Assembly: GCF_012971725.1 (NCBI RefSeq)
Contig: NZ_CP048833.1
Span: 1,240,001 to 1,304,000 of the forward strand
Source of the DNA: Pseudomonas multiresinivorans
GTDB taxonomy: Bacteria > Pseudomonadota > Gammaproteobacteria > Pseudomonadales > Pseudomonadaceae
Reading direction: 5' to 3'
Length of the DNA stretch: 64,000 nucleotides
Under the pieces are notes generated by a model. That model had not been told where the DNA came from, made no database searches, and saw only the letters and a list, made by a program, of their open reading frames with translations. The translations under genes were made by a program, and so were the position numbers. The stretch's first letter is position 1. Every line of letters begins with the position of its first letter. Positions 26,077-33,753 of this stretch are shown here, piece by piece.

Positions 26077-26213
26077 AGACTCTCATCACCCCAGGTAACC
26101 CCGCATACCCCCCACTGACCGCTCTGCCAGCGACCAACGGCAAAGCGGTCATGGTTCCCCCGCCGTTTCCCGGCGCATGATCGGGGCATCCACCCTCCGC
26201 GGAGCGAGATGCC

Positions 26214-27497
26214 ATGACCACCGACGTGCAGGGCCGCGCCCTGGCCGTGCTGAACCGTGTCGCCCAGGCCGATTGGCCGGACCGACTCAAGCTGCGCAAG
26301 CCTTTCGAAAGACTGCTCTACAGCGGCAGCCGCACTGGCTTCCGGCTGGCCAGCGAGCGCGCCGCCAAGCAGCCCAAGACCCCACGCAAGGCCGATCCGG
26401 ACGGGCTGTTCGACCTGTCCCTGTCCGACGAGCAGCAGATGCTGGTGGAGATGCTCGAAGGCTTTGCCGCCGAAGTGCTTCGCCCGGCCGCCCATGAGGC
26501 CGACGCCAAGGCCAACCTGGGCCTGGAGCTGCTGGCCCAGGCGCAGGAGCTGGGGCTGACCCACTACGGTGTCAGCGAAGTGCACGGCGGCATGGCTGGC
26601 GAGCGCACGGTGGTGACCAATGCGCTGATCGCCGAATCCCTCGCCCGTGGCGATCTCAGCCTGGCCGCCGCGCTGCTGGTGCCGCTCTCGGCGGCCAACT
26701 GCATTCGCCGCTGGGCCTCATCGGAACAACAAGCCCGCTGGCTGCCGGCTTTCGTTGCTGAAGAGGGGGCGCCGCTGATCGCCATTGCGGTGAACGAGCC
26801 GCAGCTGCTGGCCGATCCGTTGCGCCTGTCCACCAAGGCCCGCAAGCGTGGCTCGAGCTACACCCTGTCCGGCGAGAAGTGCCTGGTGGTACGTGGCGTG
26901 GATGCGCAGAAGCTGATCGTGGCGGCGGATGCTGGCGACGGCCCGGCGCTGTTCCTTATCGACACCCGCGCCAAGGGTGTCGAGGCACGTGCTGAATCGG
27001 CCATGGGCTTGAAGGCCACCGGAACCGCGCGAATTCGTTTCAAGAATGTGAAGGTTCCGGCCGAACAGCGTTTGGCGGCGGAGCAGTTCGACTATCAGTC
27101 CTTCCTCGATTACACCGCGCTGGCCTGGTGTGCGTTGGCCGTGGGCACCGGGCAGGCTGCGCTGGACTACGTCATCACCTACTGCAACGAGCGCGAGGCC
27201 TTCGGCGAGCCGATCAGCCATCGCCAGGGCGTGGCCTTCATGGTCGCGGACATTGCCATCGAGCTGGACGCCATGCGCCTGATGGTCTGGCGCGCCTGCG
27301 CGCTGGCTGAGCGCGGACAGGCTTTCCATCGCGAGGCCTACCTGGCGAAGCTACTCTGCGCCGAGAAGGCGATGAAGATCGGCACCGACGCGGTGCAACT
27401 GCTCGGCGGCCACGGTTTCACCCAGGAACACCCGGCCGAACGCTGGTACCGCGATCTGCGCGCCGTCAGCCTGATGGCTGGCGGCCTGCATCTGTAA
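26214..27497 (+). CDS. Acyl-CoA dehydrogenase with N-terminal extension (PA4995 type)
   Basis: 427 residues. Standard acyl-CoA dehydrogenases have about 380; here about 65 extra residues (basic, before FDLSLSDEQQMLVEMLEGF) precede the family N-terminal helix. The middle beta domain contains YTLSGEKCLVV, the C-terminal helical domain has YCNEREAFGEPISHRQGVAF and the FAD/active-site end QLLGGHGFTQEHPAERWYRD. It oxidises an acyl-CoA to the 2-enoyl-CoA using FAD; chain length or side chain is not predictable from sequence alone. It is followed after 10 bp by a second paralogue, and the pair is conserved in PAO1. Confidence 0.9.
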   Translation: MTTDVQGRALAVLNRVAQADWPDRLKLRKPFERLLYSGSRTGFRLASERAAKQPKTPRKADPDGLFDLSLSDEQQMLVEMLEGFAAEVLRPAAHEADAKANLGLELLAQAQELGLTHYGVSEVHGGMAGERTVVTNALIAESLARGDLSLAAALLVPLSAANCIRRWASSEQQARWLPAFVAEEGAPLIAIAVNEPQLLADPLRLSTKARKRGSSYTLSGEKCLVVRGVDAQKLIVAADAGDGPALFLIDTRAKGVEARAESAMGLKATGTARIRFKNVKVPAEQRLAAEQFDYQSFLDYTALAWCALAVGTGQAALDYVITYCNEREAFGEPISHRQGVAFMVADIAIELDAMRLMVWRACALAERGQAFHREAYLAKLLCAEKAMKIGTDAVQLLGGHGFTQEHPAERWYRDLRAVSLMAGGLHL

Positions 27498-27507
27498 GGA
27501 GCCTTGC

Positions 27508-28713
27508 ATGTACCTCGAGACACCGAAGAAATTCCGCACCTTGCAGAACCAGGCCCGCCAGGTTGCCGAGAACTACCTGCGGCCGATTTCCCGCAAGTAC
27601 GACAAGGCCGAGCACGCCTATCCCAAGGAACTGGACCTGCTCGCCGCGCTGCTGGACGGCATGAACGCCGGTTCGCCGGACGCCGTCGGCGCCACCTCGG
27701 CCAGCAAGCGCAAGGCCGGCGCGGAGGAGGGCGTGAAGAACGGCGGCAACCTCTCCGCCTGCCTGGGCGTGATGGAGATGTGCTGGGGCGACACTGGCCT
27801 GTTGCTGGCCATGCCGCGCCAGGGCCTGGGCAACGCCGCCATCGCCGCGGTGGCCAATGAGGAGCAGCTCAAGCGCTTCTCCGGCACCTGGGCAGCCATG
27901 GCCATCACCGAGCCGGGCTGCGGCTCGGACTCGGCAGCGATCCGCACGACTGCTACCCGCGATGGCGATCACTACCTGCTCAACGGCGAGAAGATCTTCG
28001 TCACCTCCGGCGCCCGCGCCGATGCCGTGGTGGTCTGGGCGACCCTGGACAAGAGCCTGGGTCGCGCGGCGATCAAGTCCTTCGTGGTGGAGAAGGGCAC
28101 GCCGGGTATGACCGTCACTCGGCTGGAGAAGAAGCTCGGGATCAAGGCCTCGGACACCGCCTCCATCAGCTTCACCGATTGCCGCGTACCGGCAGCGAAC
28201 CTGCTGGGCAATGCCGAGATTGACGTGCAGAAAGGTTTCGCCGGGGTGATGGAAACCTTCGACAACACCCGGCCGCTGGTGGCCGCCATGGCCATCGGCG
28301 TGGCCAAGGCCTCGCTGGATCGCACTCGCGAGCTGTTGAAGAAGGCCGGCTGCCGCTTCGACTACCGCCAGCCGCTGCTGACCGCCAGCCACGCCGAAGC
28401 CACGCTGTATCGCCTGGAGGCCGAATGGGAAGCGGCGCGTCTGCTGACTCTGAAGGCGGCGTGGATGGCCGACAATCGCCTGCCCAATTCCAAGGAGGCC
28501 TCCATCGCCAAGGCCAAGGCCGGGCGGGTAGCCAACGAGGTGACACTCAAGTGCGTCGAGTTGGCGGGCGCGTTGGGCTATGGGGAGGAAGAGTTGCTGG
28601 AGAAATGGGCGCGTGATTCGAAGATCCTCGACATCTTCGAGGGCACCCAGCAGATCCAGCTGCTGATCGTGGCGCGGCGGTTGCTCGGCAAGAGCTCCAG
28701 TCAATTGAAGTGA
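27508..28713 (+). CDS. Acyl-CoA dehydrogenase (PA4994 type)
   Basis: 401 residues, second gene of the pair. It starts MYLETPKKFRTLQNQARQVA, with a short insert of Gly/Asp-rich residues around 50-80. The substrate domain has MAITEPGCGSDSAAIRTTA, the FAD-loop motif seen throughout the family, followed by LNGEKIFVTSGARAD. The C-terminal helical domain ends IFEGTQQIQLLIVARRLLG. The two paralogues are diverged, which would fit a heteromeric enzyme, but that is inference. Ribosome site AAGGAG lies about 9 bp before the ATG. A REP pair begins 7 bp after the stop. Confidence 0.9.
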   Translation: MYLETPKKFRTLQNQARQVAENYLRPISRKYDKAEHAYPKELDLLAALLDGMNAGSPDAVGATSASKRKAGAEEGVKNGGNLSACLGVMEMCWGDTGLLLAMPRQGLGNAAIAAVANEEQLKRFSGTWAAMAITEPGCGSDSAAIRTTATRDGDHYLLNGEKIFVTSGARADAVVVWATLDKSLGRAAIKSFVVEKGTPGMTVTRLEKKLGIKASDTASISFTDCRVPAANLLGNAEIDVQKGFAGVMETFDNTRPLVAAMAIGVAKASLDRTRELLKKAGCRFDYRQPLLTASHAEATLYRLEAEWEAARLLTLKAAWMADNRLPNSKEASIAKAKAGRVANEVTLKCVELAGALGYGEEELLEKWARDSKILDIFEGTQQIQLLIVARRLLGKSSSQLK

Positions 28714-28720
28714 AGCTGTT

Positions 28721-28798
28721 GTAGGAGCGAGCTTGCTCGCGAACTGCTCAACGCCGGCGTACCCGCCTGACATGGTTCGCGAGCAAGCTCGCTCCTAC
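28721..28798. repeat. REP pair (type A) after the acyl-CoA dehydrogenases
   Basis: Two complete arms (28721-28744 and 28775-28798), heads outward, 30-bp spacer. It starts 7 bp beyond a stop codon and lies between convergent genes. Confidence 0.93.
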
Positions 28799-28841
28799 AG
28801 ACGTCGCCCTACCGTCAGGCAGGGCGAATCAGGGGACGGCC

Positions 28842-29753
28842 TCAGGCCGTGCGTCGCCCGCTGCCGGCATTGCCGGCGGCGGGCGGCCACTGCTCCATCC
28901 ATTCGCGGAAACGGATGCGCTCTTCGCGCACCAGCCAACCTTCCTGCTCGGCGAAGCTTTCCGATAGCCAGAGGCCGCGGGTGCTCGCCTTGCACAGTTC
29001 GCCCTTGCTCAGGGTGAAGAGTTCGCCAGTGGGTTGGCCATGCTCCAGCGGCAACAGGTAAAGGTCCGGACGACGGCGATCGAGGCGCGCCACCAGCGGA
29101 CCGCTTTCGAGTTTTTCGTCGACATGGAACAGGCTGACCTCGCGGGCGTCCTTGGGCAGCTCCATGCGCAGGTCGTAGACCAGTTGCAGGGAGGCCGTCG
29201 GCAGATGCACGTAGGCCTGCGGGCGCTCCAGCAGGCGCAGCGCGCCGGCCTGTACCGGACGCGAGGCGCCGGACAGCGGGGTGAGCGAGAAGTGGCTGGT
29301 TTCGCGGTAGCGCAAAATGCCCTCATACGGCGTCGGCAACCAGGTGTCGCCGAAGCGCCCGCCGAGCCAGCCGTCGGCGGTTTCCACCAGGCATTCCTCG
29401 GCCACTTCCTGGATCGCCGTGAGCAGCGGCAGGTTCAGCTCATGGGCCGGCACGTAGCCGGAAATCAGCTTGAGCACGGTGTCGCCACGATCCAGGCGGC
29501 GCTGGCGCACCAGGATCCAGTGGTCGCGGCCTTGGTAATTCAGGGTCAGGCGCACCGAGACGCCGAGATTGGCCAGTTCGGTGGTAAAGCGTTCGGTTTC
29601 GTGGATTTCGATGGGGCGGCGCTTTTCCAGGACCTGGGCGAAGTTCAGGGGCTTGCCGAGGGTCTGGTAGGCGAGACCTTCCGGGCTGGCTTCCACCAGC
29701 AGCGGCAGGGTCTTGAAGGCGGTCGGGTCCTTGCGGGCGAGCGTACGGGGCAT
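28842..29753 (-). CDS. Conserved hypothetical protein with a degenerate Nudix-like box (PA4993 type)
   Basis: 303 residues, cytoplasmic, no signal peptide or membrane span. The only recognisable trace is SGYVPAHELNLPLLTAIQEV followed by AEECLVE at about residues 98-125. This resembles the Nudix box but lacks the Arg, has two extra residues between the first Glu and the REx-like part, and has Leu for the late Gly. A Nudix-like fold is therefore a hypothesis and hydrolase activity is doubtful. The rest is beta-rich, with a second half of charged LYLLPLEHG/RIRFREWMEQW segments. AGAAGGA precedes the ATG on the minus strand. Convergent with the acyl-CoA dehydrogenase pair. Confidence 0.7.
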   Translation of the reverse strand: MPRTLARKDPTAFKTLPLLVEASPEGLAYQTLGKPLNFAQVLEKRRPIEIHETERFTTELANLGVSVRLTLNYQGRDHWILVRQRRLDRGDTVLKLISGYVPAHELNLPLLTAIQEVAEECLVETADGWLGGRFGDTWLPTPYEGILRYRETSHFSLTPLSGASRPVQAGALRLLERPQAYVHLPTASLQLVYDLRMELPKDAREVSLFHVDEKLESGPLVARLDRRRPDLYLLPLEHGQPTGELFTLSKGELCKASTRGLWLSESFAEQEGWLVREERIRFREWMEQWPPAAGNAGSGRRTA

Positions 29754-30082
29754 GTGGGGGTTCCTTCTCGTACAGGGCGCCGGGTTGCGCCGGGCGCGTC
29801 CTTTTCAAAGGCGACGCCGACGCCAACGCTGACCGTCTGCGGGAGACGGACCGGCCGATCGTTCTTTTCGGGGTCGCTACAACCTAGACAGCCTGACACC
29901 GATCCTGGTGTCATCGAAAATCAAAAGGATTTCCGGATTTTTCCCTGAAAGGCTTGGCGATTCCGAGAGTTTTGCAGGGAAATCATCGGCTGGCGACAGT
30001 TTCTGTGCCCACGGTTTTCACCGGGGGAGTTGGAGCATGGCACAGGAATACGCAATCCACATGACCGTACGGCGTCTGCCGA
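29754..30082. other. Intergenic region upstream of the Nudix-like gene
   Basis: 329 bp without a supported gene, between the start of the gene at 28842-29753 and the stop of the aldo/keto reductase, both minus strand. It includes a relatively AT-rich stretch around 29905-30000 that could carry the promoter for the downstream minus-strand gene, and an inverted repeat at 29894-29913. A plus-strand frame from 30037 runs into the antisense of the reductase and was not accepted as a gene. Confidence 0.6.
29894..29913. promoter_or_regulatory. Inverted repeat TGACACC-N6-GGTGTCA
   Basis: Perfect 7-bp arms around GATCCT, 141 bp upstream of the Nudix-like gene start. Operator-like in size and symmetry; the cognate protein is unknown. 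Confidence 0.4.
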
Positions 30083-30886
30083 TCAGTGGTCGAGCACCTC
30101 GGCGGCGATGCTCACGTTATGCGCCAGGTGCAACGGATTGATGGTGCCGACGATGGCGCTGGCGACGCCCGGATGGCCCAGCACCAGCTCGAAGCTCGCG
30201 CGCACCGGGTCCACTCCCGGCGCCAGGGTGGCGTGGCCGCTGGCCAGGGCCTTCTTGATCAGGATGCCGCGACCCTGGGCCAGGGCATGGTCGATCACTG
30301 GCTTTTCTGCCTGTTCATTGAGGTTGTAGGTGACCATGGCGCAGTCGCCGCGCTCCAGGGCCAAGAGGCCGCCGTCGGCGGTCTTGCCGGAGAAGCCGAA
30401 GCCGCGGATCAGCCCTTCGTCCTTCAGGCGCTCCAGGGTCGCGTAGACCTCGGTGCCGCGTAGGATGTCCAGGTCGTTGCCGTCGGAGTGCACCAGCACC
30501 AGATCGATGTAGTCGGTCTCCAGGCGCTGGAGGCTGCGCTCGACCGAGCGGCGCGTGTGGGCGGCGCTGAAGTCGAACTGCGACTGGCCGCCGACGAATT
30601 CCTCGCCGGTCTTGCTGACGATCACCCACTGATCGCGCTGGCCGCGCAGCAGCGGGCCGAGGCGTTCCTCGCTGCGGCCGTAGGCTGGCGCAGTGTCGAT
30701 CAGGTTGATACCCAGGTCGCGGGCCAGGGCGATCAGGTCGGCGGCCTCGCGGTCATCGGGGATGCGAAAGCCCGCGGGATATTTCACGCCTTGGTCGCGG
30801 CCCAGTTTCACGGTGCCCAGGCCCAGCGGCGAGACATTCAGGCCGGTGCTGCCGAGCGGGCGGTGCAGGTGATGCAGGGTCTTCAT
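30083..30886 (-). CDS. Aldo/keto reductase (PA4992 type)
   Basis: 267 residues, a (beta/alpha)8 NADPH-dependent oxidoreductase. The catalytic tetrad can be read: Asp and Tyr in NLIDTAPAYGRSEERLG, Lys in VIVSKTG, His in LVLVHSDGND. The cofactor loop near the end has GHPGVASAIVGTINPLHLAH. It is slightly shorter than the usual 300-320 residues. Its ATG overlaps the stop of the upstream FAD oxidoreductase by 4 bp, so the two are one transcriptional unit and probably act together. Substrate unknown. Confidence 0.9.
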   Translation of the reverse strand: MKTLHHLHRPLGSTGLNVSPLGLGTVKLGRDQGVKYPAGFRIPDDREAADLIALARDLGINLIDTAPAYGRSEERLGPLLRGQRDQWVIVSKTGEEFVGGQSQFDFSAAHTRRSVERSLQRLETDYIDLVLVHSDGNDLDILRGTEVYATLERLKDEGLIRGFGFSGKTADGGLLALERGDCAMVTYNLNEQAEKPVIDHALAQGRGILIKKALASGHATLAPGVDPVRASFELVLGHPGVASAIVGTINPLHLAHNVSIAAEVLDH

Positions 30887-32058
30887 CCGAACAGCTCCTC
30901 CCAGACCGGGCGAGCTATGGCGGGACGAGGCAGTGCGGGCAGGGCAGCTGCGGCCTGTGGACGTACTCCGGCTTTATCCAGGGACTCCAGCACGCGATCG
31001 GCGAAGTTCGGCGCCAGGGCCAGTTTGGTCGGCCAGCCGACCAGCAGTGCGCCGTCCTCGGCGAGGAAGGCGCTGTCCGGGCGCAGCAGGTTGTTCTGCG
31101 AGGGCTCGGCACGGTCCACTCGCAAGGTGGCCCAGCGCGCGGCGGAAAGGTCGATCCACGGCACCAGCTTGTGCAATTCACGCTGCGCCTCGGCGATCTG
31201 CTCGGCCTCGTTGCGCGCCACGCCGCCGGATTCGGCGATGTCGCCGCCCAGGTACCAGACCCAGTCGCCATTGCTCAGCGGGTGGGTAGTGACGGTGACG
31301 CGTGGCTTCGGCCCGCCGCCAAGGCAGTGGGCGTACAGCGGTTTCAGGGTCGGCGCGGTGACCAGCACCATGTGCAGCGGGCGGCGCTGCATTTCCGGGC
31401 GCTCCAGGCCCAGCTCGCGCAGCAGCGCCTCGTTGCCGGCGCCGGCGCTGAGCACCACGCGCTGGGCGCGGATCTCGCGGCCGTCCACGCACAGGCCGAC
31501 CAGCTTGTCGCCTTCACGCAGGGCTTCGATGCGCTCGCCGGCCAGTAGGCCGTCGCCGGCCAGTTCGGCGAGGCGTGCAACCAGGCTGGGCACGTCCAGC
31601 ACCAGTTCGGTGAGGCGGTAGGCCTTGCCCTTGAAGGCTTTATCCTGCAGCGCTGGCGGCAGGTCGCTGCCCTTCACCTGGGCGACGCGGCTGCGCACTG
31701 CCTTGCTGGCGAAAAAGCTGGTGAGGTTGCCGGCGAGGCCGCCGGGGGACCACAGGTAGTGGGCGTCGGAAAGCACGCGCACGCCGCGCAGGTCCACTTC
31801 GCCGGTGCCAGCCAGGCAGTCGCGCCACAGCGCGGGCATGTCGGCGATGGCTTCCGAGGCGCCGGTCAGCGCGCCGTGCAGCGCGTACTTGGTGCCGCCA
31901 TGGATGATCCCCTGCGAGCGCATGCTCTGCACGCCGCCCAGCGCGGTGTTCTCCACCAGCACGGTGGAAAAGCCGGCGCGACGCAGGCGAGCGTTGAGCC
32001 AGAGACCGGCGATGCCGCCGCCGACGATGAGGATGTCGGTGCTCAGGGATTCGGACAT
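30883..32058 (-). CDS. FAD-dependent oxidoreductase, DAO family (PA4991 type)
   Basis: 391 residues from MSESLSTDILIVGGGIAGLW. The Rossmann motif GGGIAGLWLNARLRRAGF followed by VLVENTALGG binds FAD. A mid-protein VVLSAGAGNEALLREL closes the second FAD contact, as in glycine/D-amino-acid and glycerol-3-phosphate oxidase relatives. The late segment TLRVDRAEPSQNNLLRPDSA is reminiscent of the glycerol-3-phosphate dehydrogenase group. Longer upstream in-frame starts run through a REP pair and were rejected. Overlaps the aldo/keto reductase start. Substrate not predictable. Confidence 0.88.
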   Translation of the reverse strand: MSESLSTDILIVGGGIAGLWLNARLRRAGFSTVLVENTALGGVQSMRSQGIIHGGTKYALHGALTGASEAIADMPALWRDCLAGTGEVDLRGVRVLSDAHYLWSPGGLAGNLTSFFASKAVRSRVAQVKGSDLPPALQDKAFKGKAYRLTELVLDVPSLVARLAELAGDGLLAGERIEALREGDKLVGLCVDGREIRAQRVVLSAGAGNEALLRELGLERPEMQRRPLHMVLVTAPTLKPLYAHCLGGGPKPRVTVTTHPLSNGDWVWYLGGDIAESGGVARNEAEQIAEAQRELHKLVPWIDLSAARWATLRVDRAEPSQNNLLRPDSAFLAEDGALLVGWPTKLALAPNFADRVLESLDKAGVRPQAAAALPALPRPAIARPVWEELFG

Positions 32059-32140
32059 GAAAGCGCCTCGTGGGGAAAACGAAGCGCGCAGTATAACGCC
32101 TGATAGATCCGGCGGCCGTTCGCAGCGGTGGCCCGGGCTT

Positions 32141-32216
32141 GTAGGAGCGAGCTTGCTCGCGAACCCGCTTGACGCCGGGCTGCCGGGAGAGCGTTCGCGA
32201 GCAAGCTCGCTCCTAC
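32141..32216. repeat. REP pair (type A) upstream of the FAD oxidoreductase
   Basis: Arms 32141-32164 and 32193-32216, both complete, heads outward, 28-bp spacer. It lies between the emrE-like stop and the oxidoreductase start. Confidence 0.93.
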
Positions 32217-32239
32217 AGAAGGCGGCTGGCGACGGTGCG

Positions 32240-32572
32240 TCAGTGACCGGCGGTGCGGGAGAACAACTGGATAACCACCACACCGCTGACGATCATGCAC
32301 ATGCCGAGCACGGCGGCGGTGTCGAGTTTCTGCTGGTAGAGGAACAGCGCCGCCACGCTGACCAGCACGATCCCCAGGCCGGCCCAGATGGCGTAGGCAA
32401 TGCCCACGGGAATGCTGCGCACCACCAGGGTGAGCATCCAGAAGGAGATGGCATAGCCGACGATCACCAGTATCAGTGGCAGCGGCGTGGAAAGGCCCTT
32501 GACCGACTTCAGCGAAGCGGTGGCGACGACTTCGGCGACGATGGCGATGGCGAGGTAGAGATAGCCGGGCAT
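32240..32572 (-). CDS. emrE: Small multidrug resistance efflux protein, EmrE-type
   Basis: 110 residues, exactly the EmrE length, four hydrophobic helices. MPGYLYLAIAIVAEVVATAS contains the essential membrane Glu at position 14, and helix 3 has the conserved GIAYAIWAGLGIVLVS. It acts as an antiparallel homodimer exporting quaternary ammonium compounds and dyes in exchange for protons. The ATG at 32570-32572 is preceded by GGAGCACC. An extension starting 15 codons earlier has no helical counterpart in the family. Divergent from the LysR regulator, with a palindrome in the shared control region. Orthologue of PAO1 PA4990. Confidence 0.93.
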   Translation of the reverse strand: MPGYLYLAIAIVAEVVATASLKSVKGLSTPLPLILVIVGYAISFWMLTLVVRSIPVGIAYAIWAGLGIVLVSVAALFLYQQKLDTAAVLGMCMIVSGVVVIQLFSRTAGH

Positions 32573-32677
32573 GGTGGGTGCTCCCCGGAACGACACGCCG
32601 CTCGGTATGAGCGACACGCTGCTGACGTTCGATTCTGCCGGGCATTCTAGTCTTTCCGGCGATGGGATAAAGTCATT

Positions 32678-32700
32678 ACCTATCTGTATCTGAGATAGGT
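32678..32700. promoter_or_regulatory. Palindrome in the emrE / lysR control region
   Basis: ACCTATCT-N7-AGATAGGT, perfect 8-bp arms. It contains a T-N11-A core as expected for LysR-type regulators, and ends 14 bp before the regulator ATG. Likely the site through which the adjacent regulator controls itself and emrE. Confidence 0.6.
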
Positions 32701-32714
32701 TGGAGGGGTGGGCG

Positions 32715-33599
32715 ATGCAGTGGAACCTGGACCAGTTGCGGCTCTTCGTCAGCGTCGCCGATCAGTCCTCCTTCTCGGCGGCGGCGCGCCAGTTGCAGCG
32801 CGTGCAGTCGGCGGTGAGTTCATCCATCGCCCTGCTGGAAAGCGACCTGGGCGTGACCCTCTTCGAACGCAGCAGCGGTCGCCAGCCAGTGCTGACCGCC
32901 GAAGGGCGCGCGCTGCTGGACGAGGCACGGGAGGTACTGCGCCAGTGCGAGCGCCTGGAGAGCCGTGCGCGCTCGCTGGTTTGCGGCACCGAGCCACTGT
33001 TGCGCCTGGCCCAGGACGAGGCGATGCCCTATCAGCCGGTACTTTCGGGCCTGGAGGCGCTGGCGCAGGAATTCCCCAGCGTGGAGGTACAGCTTTCCAG
33101 CAGCGCCCAGGGCGACGTGGCGCGCAAGCTGCTGGAGCGCCGTGCGGACCTGGGCCTGCTGTTTCATCACGAGGGCATGCCGGAGGAACTCGAGCGGCAG
33201 CGCCTGGGCACCATCGAGATGGTCACCGTGTGCGGCGCCGGGCATGAGCTGGCGAAGCTCGACTATGCCGATCGCCGCGAACTCGCCCGGCATCGCCAGT
33301 TGCTGATGGCCCCGCAGGACAGCCATTACCCCGGTGGCGAGCAGATCAGCCCACTGGTCTGGCGCGCCGACAGCTTCTACGCCATGGCTGAACTGCTGAT
33401 GCGCGACCTCGGCTGGGCCTGGTTGCCGACCCACGTGGCGCAGTACCCGGCCTACCAGCCGTTGCTGGTGGAGTTGGCCAGCGACTGGACGCCGCCGCCG
33501 TTGGTGGTGGAGCTGGTCTGGCGCCGCGACGAACCGCTGGGGCCGGCGGCGAACTGGCTGGGCGAGTGCTTCGCGGAGCATCTCGCCGCGCCCGTGTGA
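32715..33599 (+). CDS. LysR-type transcriptional regulator (PA4989 type)
   Basis: 294 residues. The winged helix-turn-helix is at the N-terminus: WNLDQLRLFVSVADQSSFSA then RQLQRVQSAVSSSIALLESD, followed by the linker helix and an effector domain of about 200 residues. GGAGGGG at 32702-32708 fits the ATG at 32715 better than the TTG at 32700. Divergent from emrE, so emrE is the obvious target. The inducer cannot be guessed from sequence. Confidence 0.92.
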   Translation: MQWNLDQLRLFVSVADQSSFSAAARQLQRVQSAVSSSIALLESDLGVTLFERSSGRQPVLTAEGRALLDEAREVLRQCERLESRARSLVCGTEPLLRLAQDEAMPYQPVLSGLEALAQEFPSVEVQLSSSAQGDVARKLLERRADLGLLFHHEGMPEELERQRLGTIEMVTVCGAGHELAKLDYADRRELARHRQLLMAPQDSHYPGGEQISPLVWRADSFYAMAELLMRDLGWAWLPTHVAQYPAYQPLLVELASDWTPPPLVVELVWRRDEPLGPAANWLGECFAEHLAAPV

Positions 33600-33609
33600 T
33601 CTGCTCTTC

Positions 33610-33687
33610 GTAGGAGCGAGCTTGCTCGCGAACAGGGTTTCCTGGCCGCTCCAACGTCAAGCGGTTCGCGAGCAAGCTCGCTCCTAC
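33610..33687. repeat. REP pair (type A) between lysR and waaA
   Basis: Arms 33610-33633 and 33664-33687, complete, heads outward. Starts 11 bp after the regulator stop. Confidence 0.93.
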
Positions 33688-33753
33688 CAAGAACGGTGCA
33701 CCCTACAGGATTGTGCGGCCGCCAAGCGCGCGAATTTGCTACTCTCCGCCGCC

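Noticed and set aside
28804..28826. CGCCCT / AGGGCG hairpin between the REP pair and the Nudix-like gene
   Set aside because: Six-base stem with a long loop and no T-run; too weak to call a terminator.
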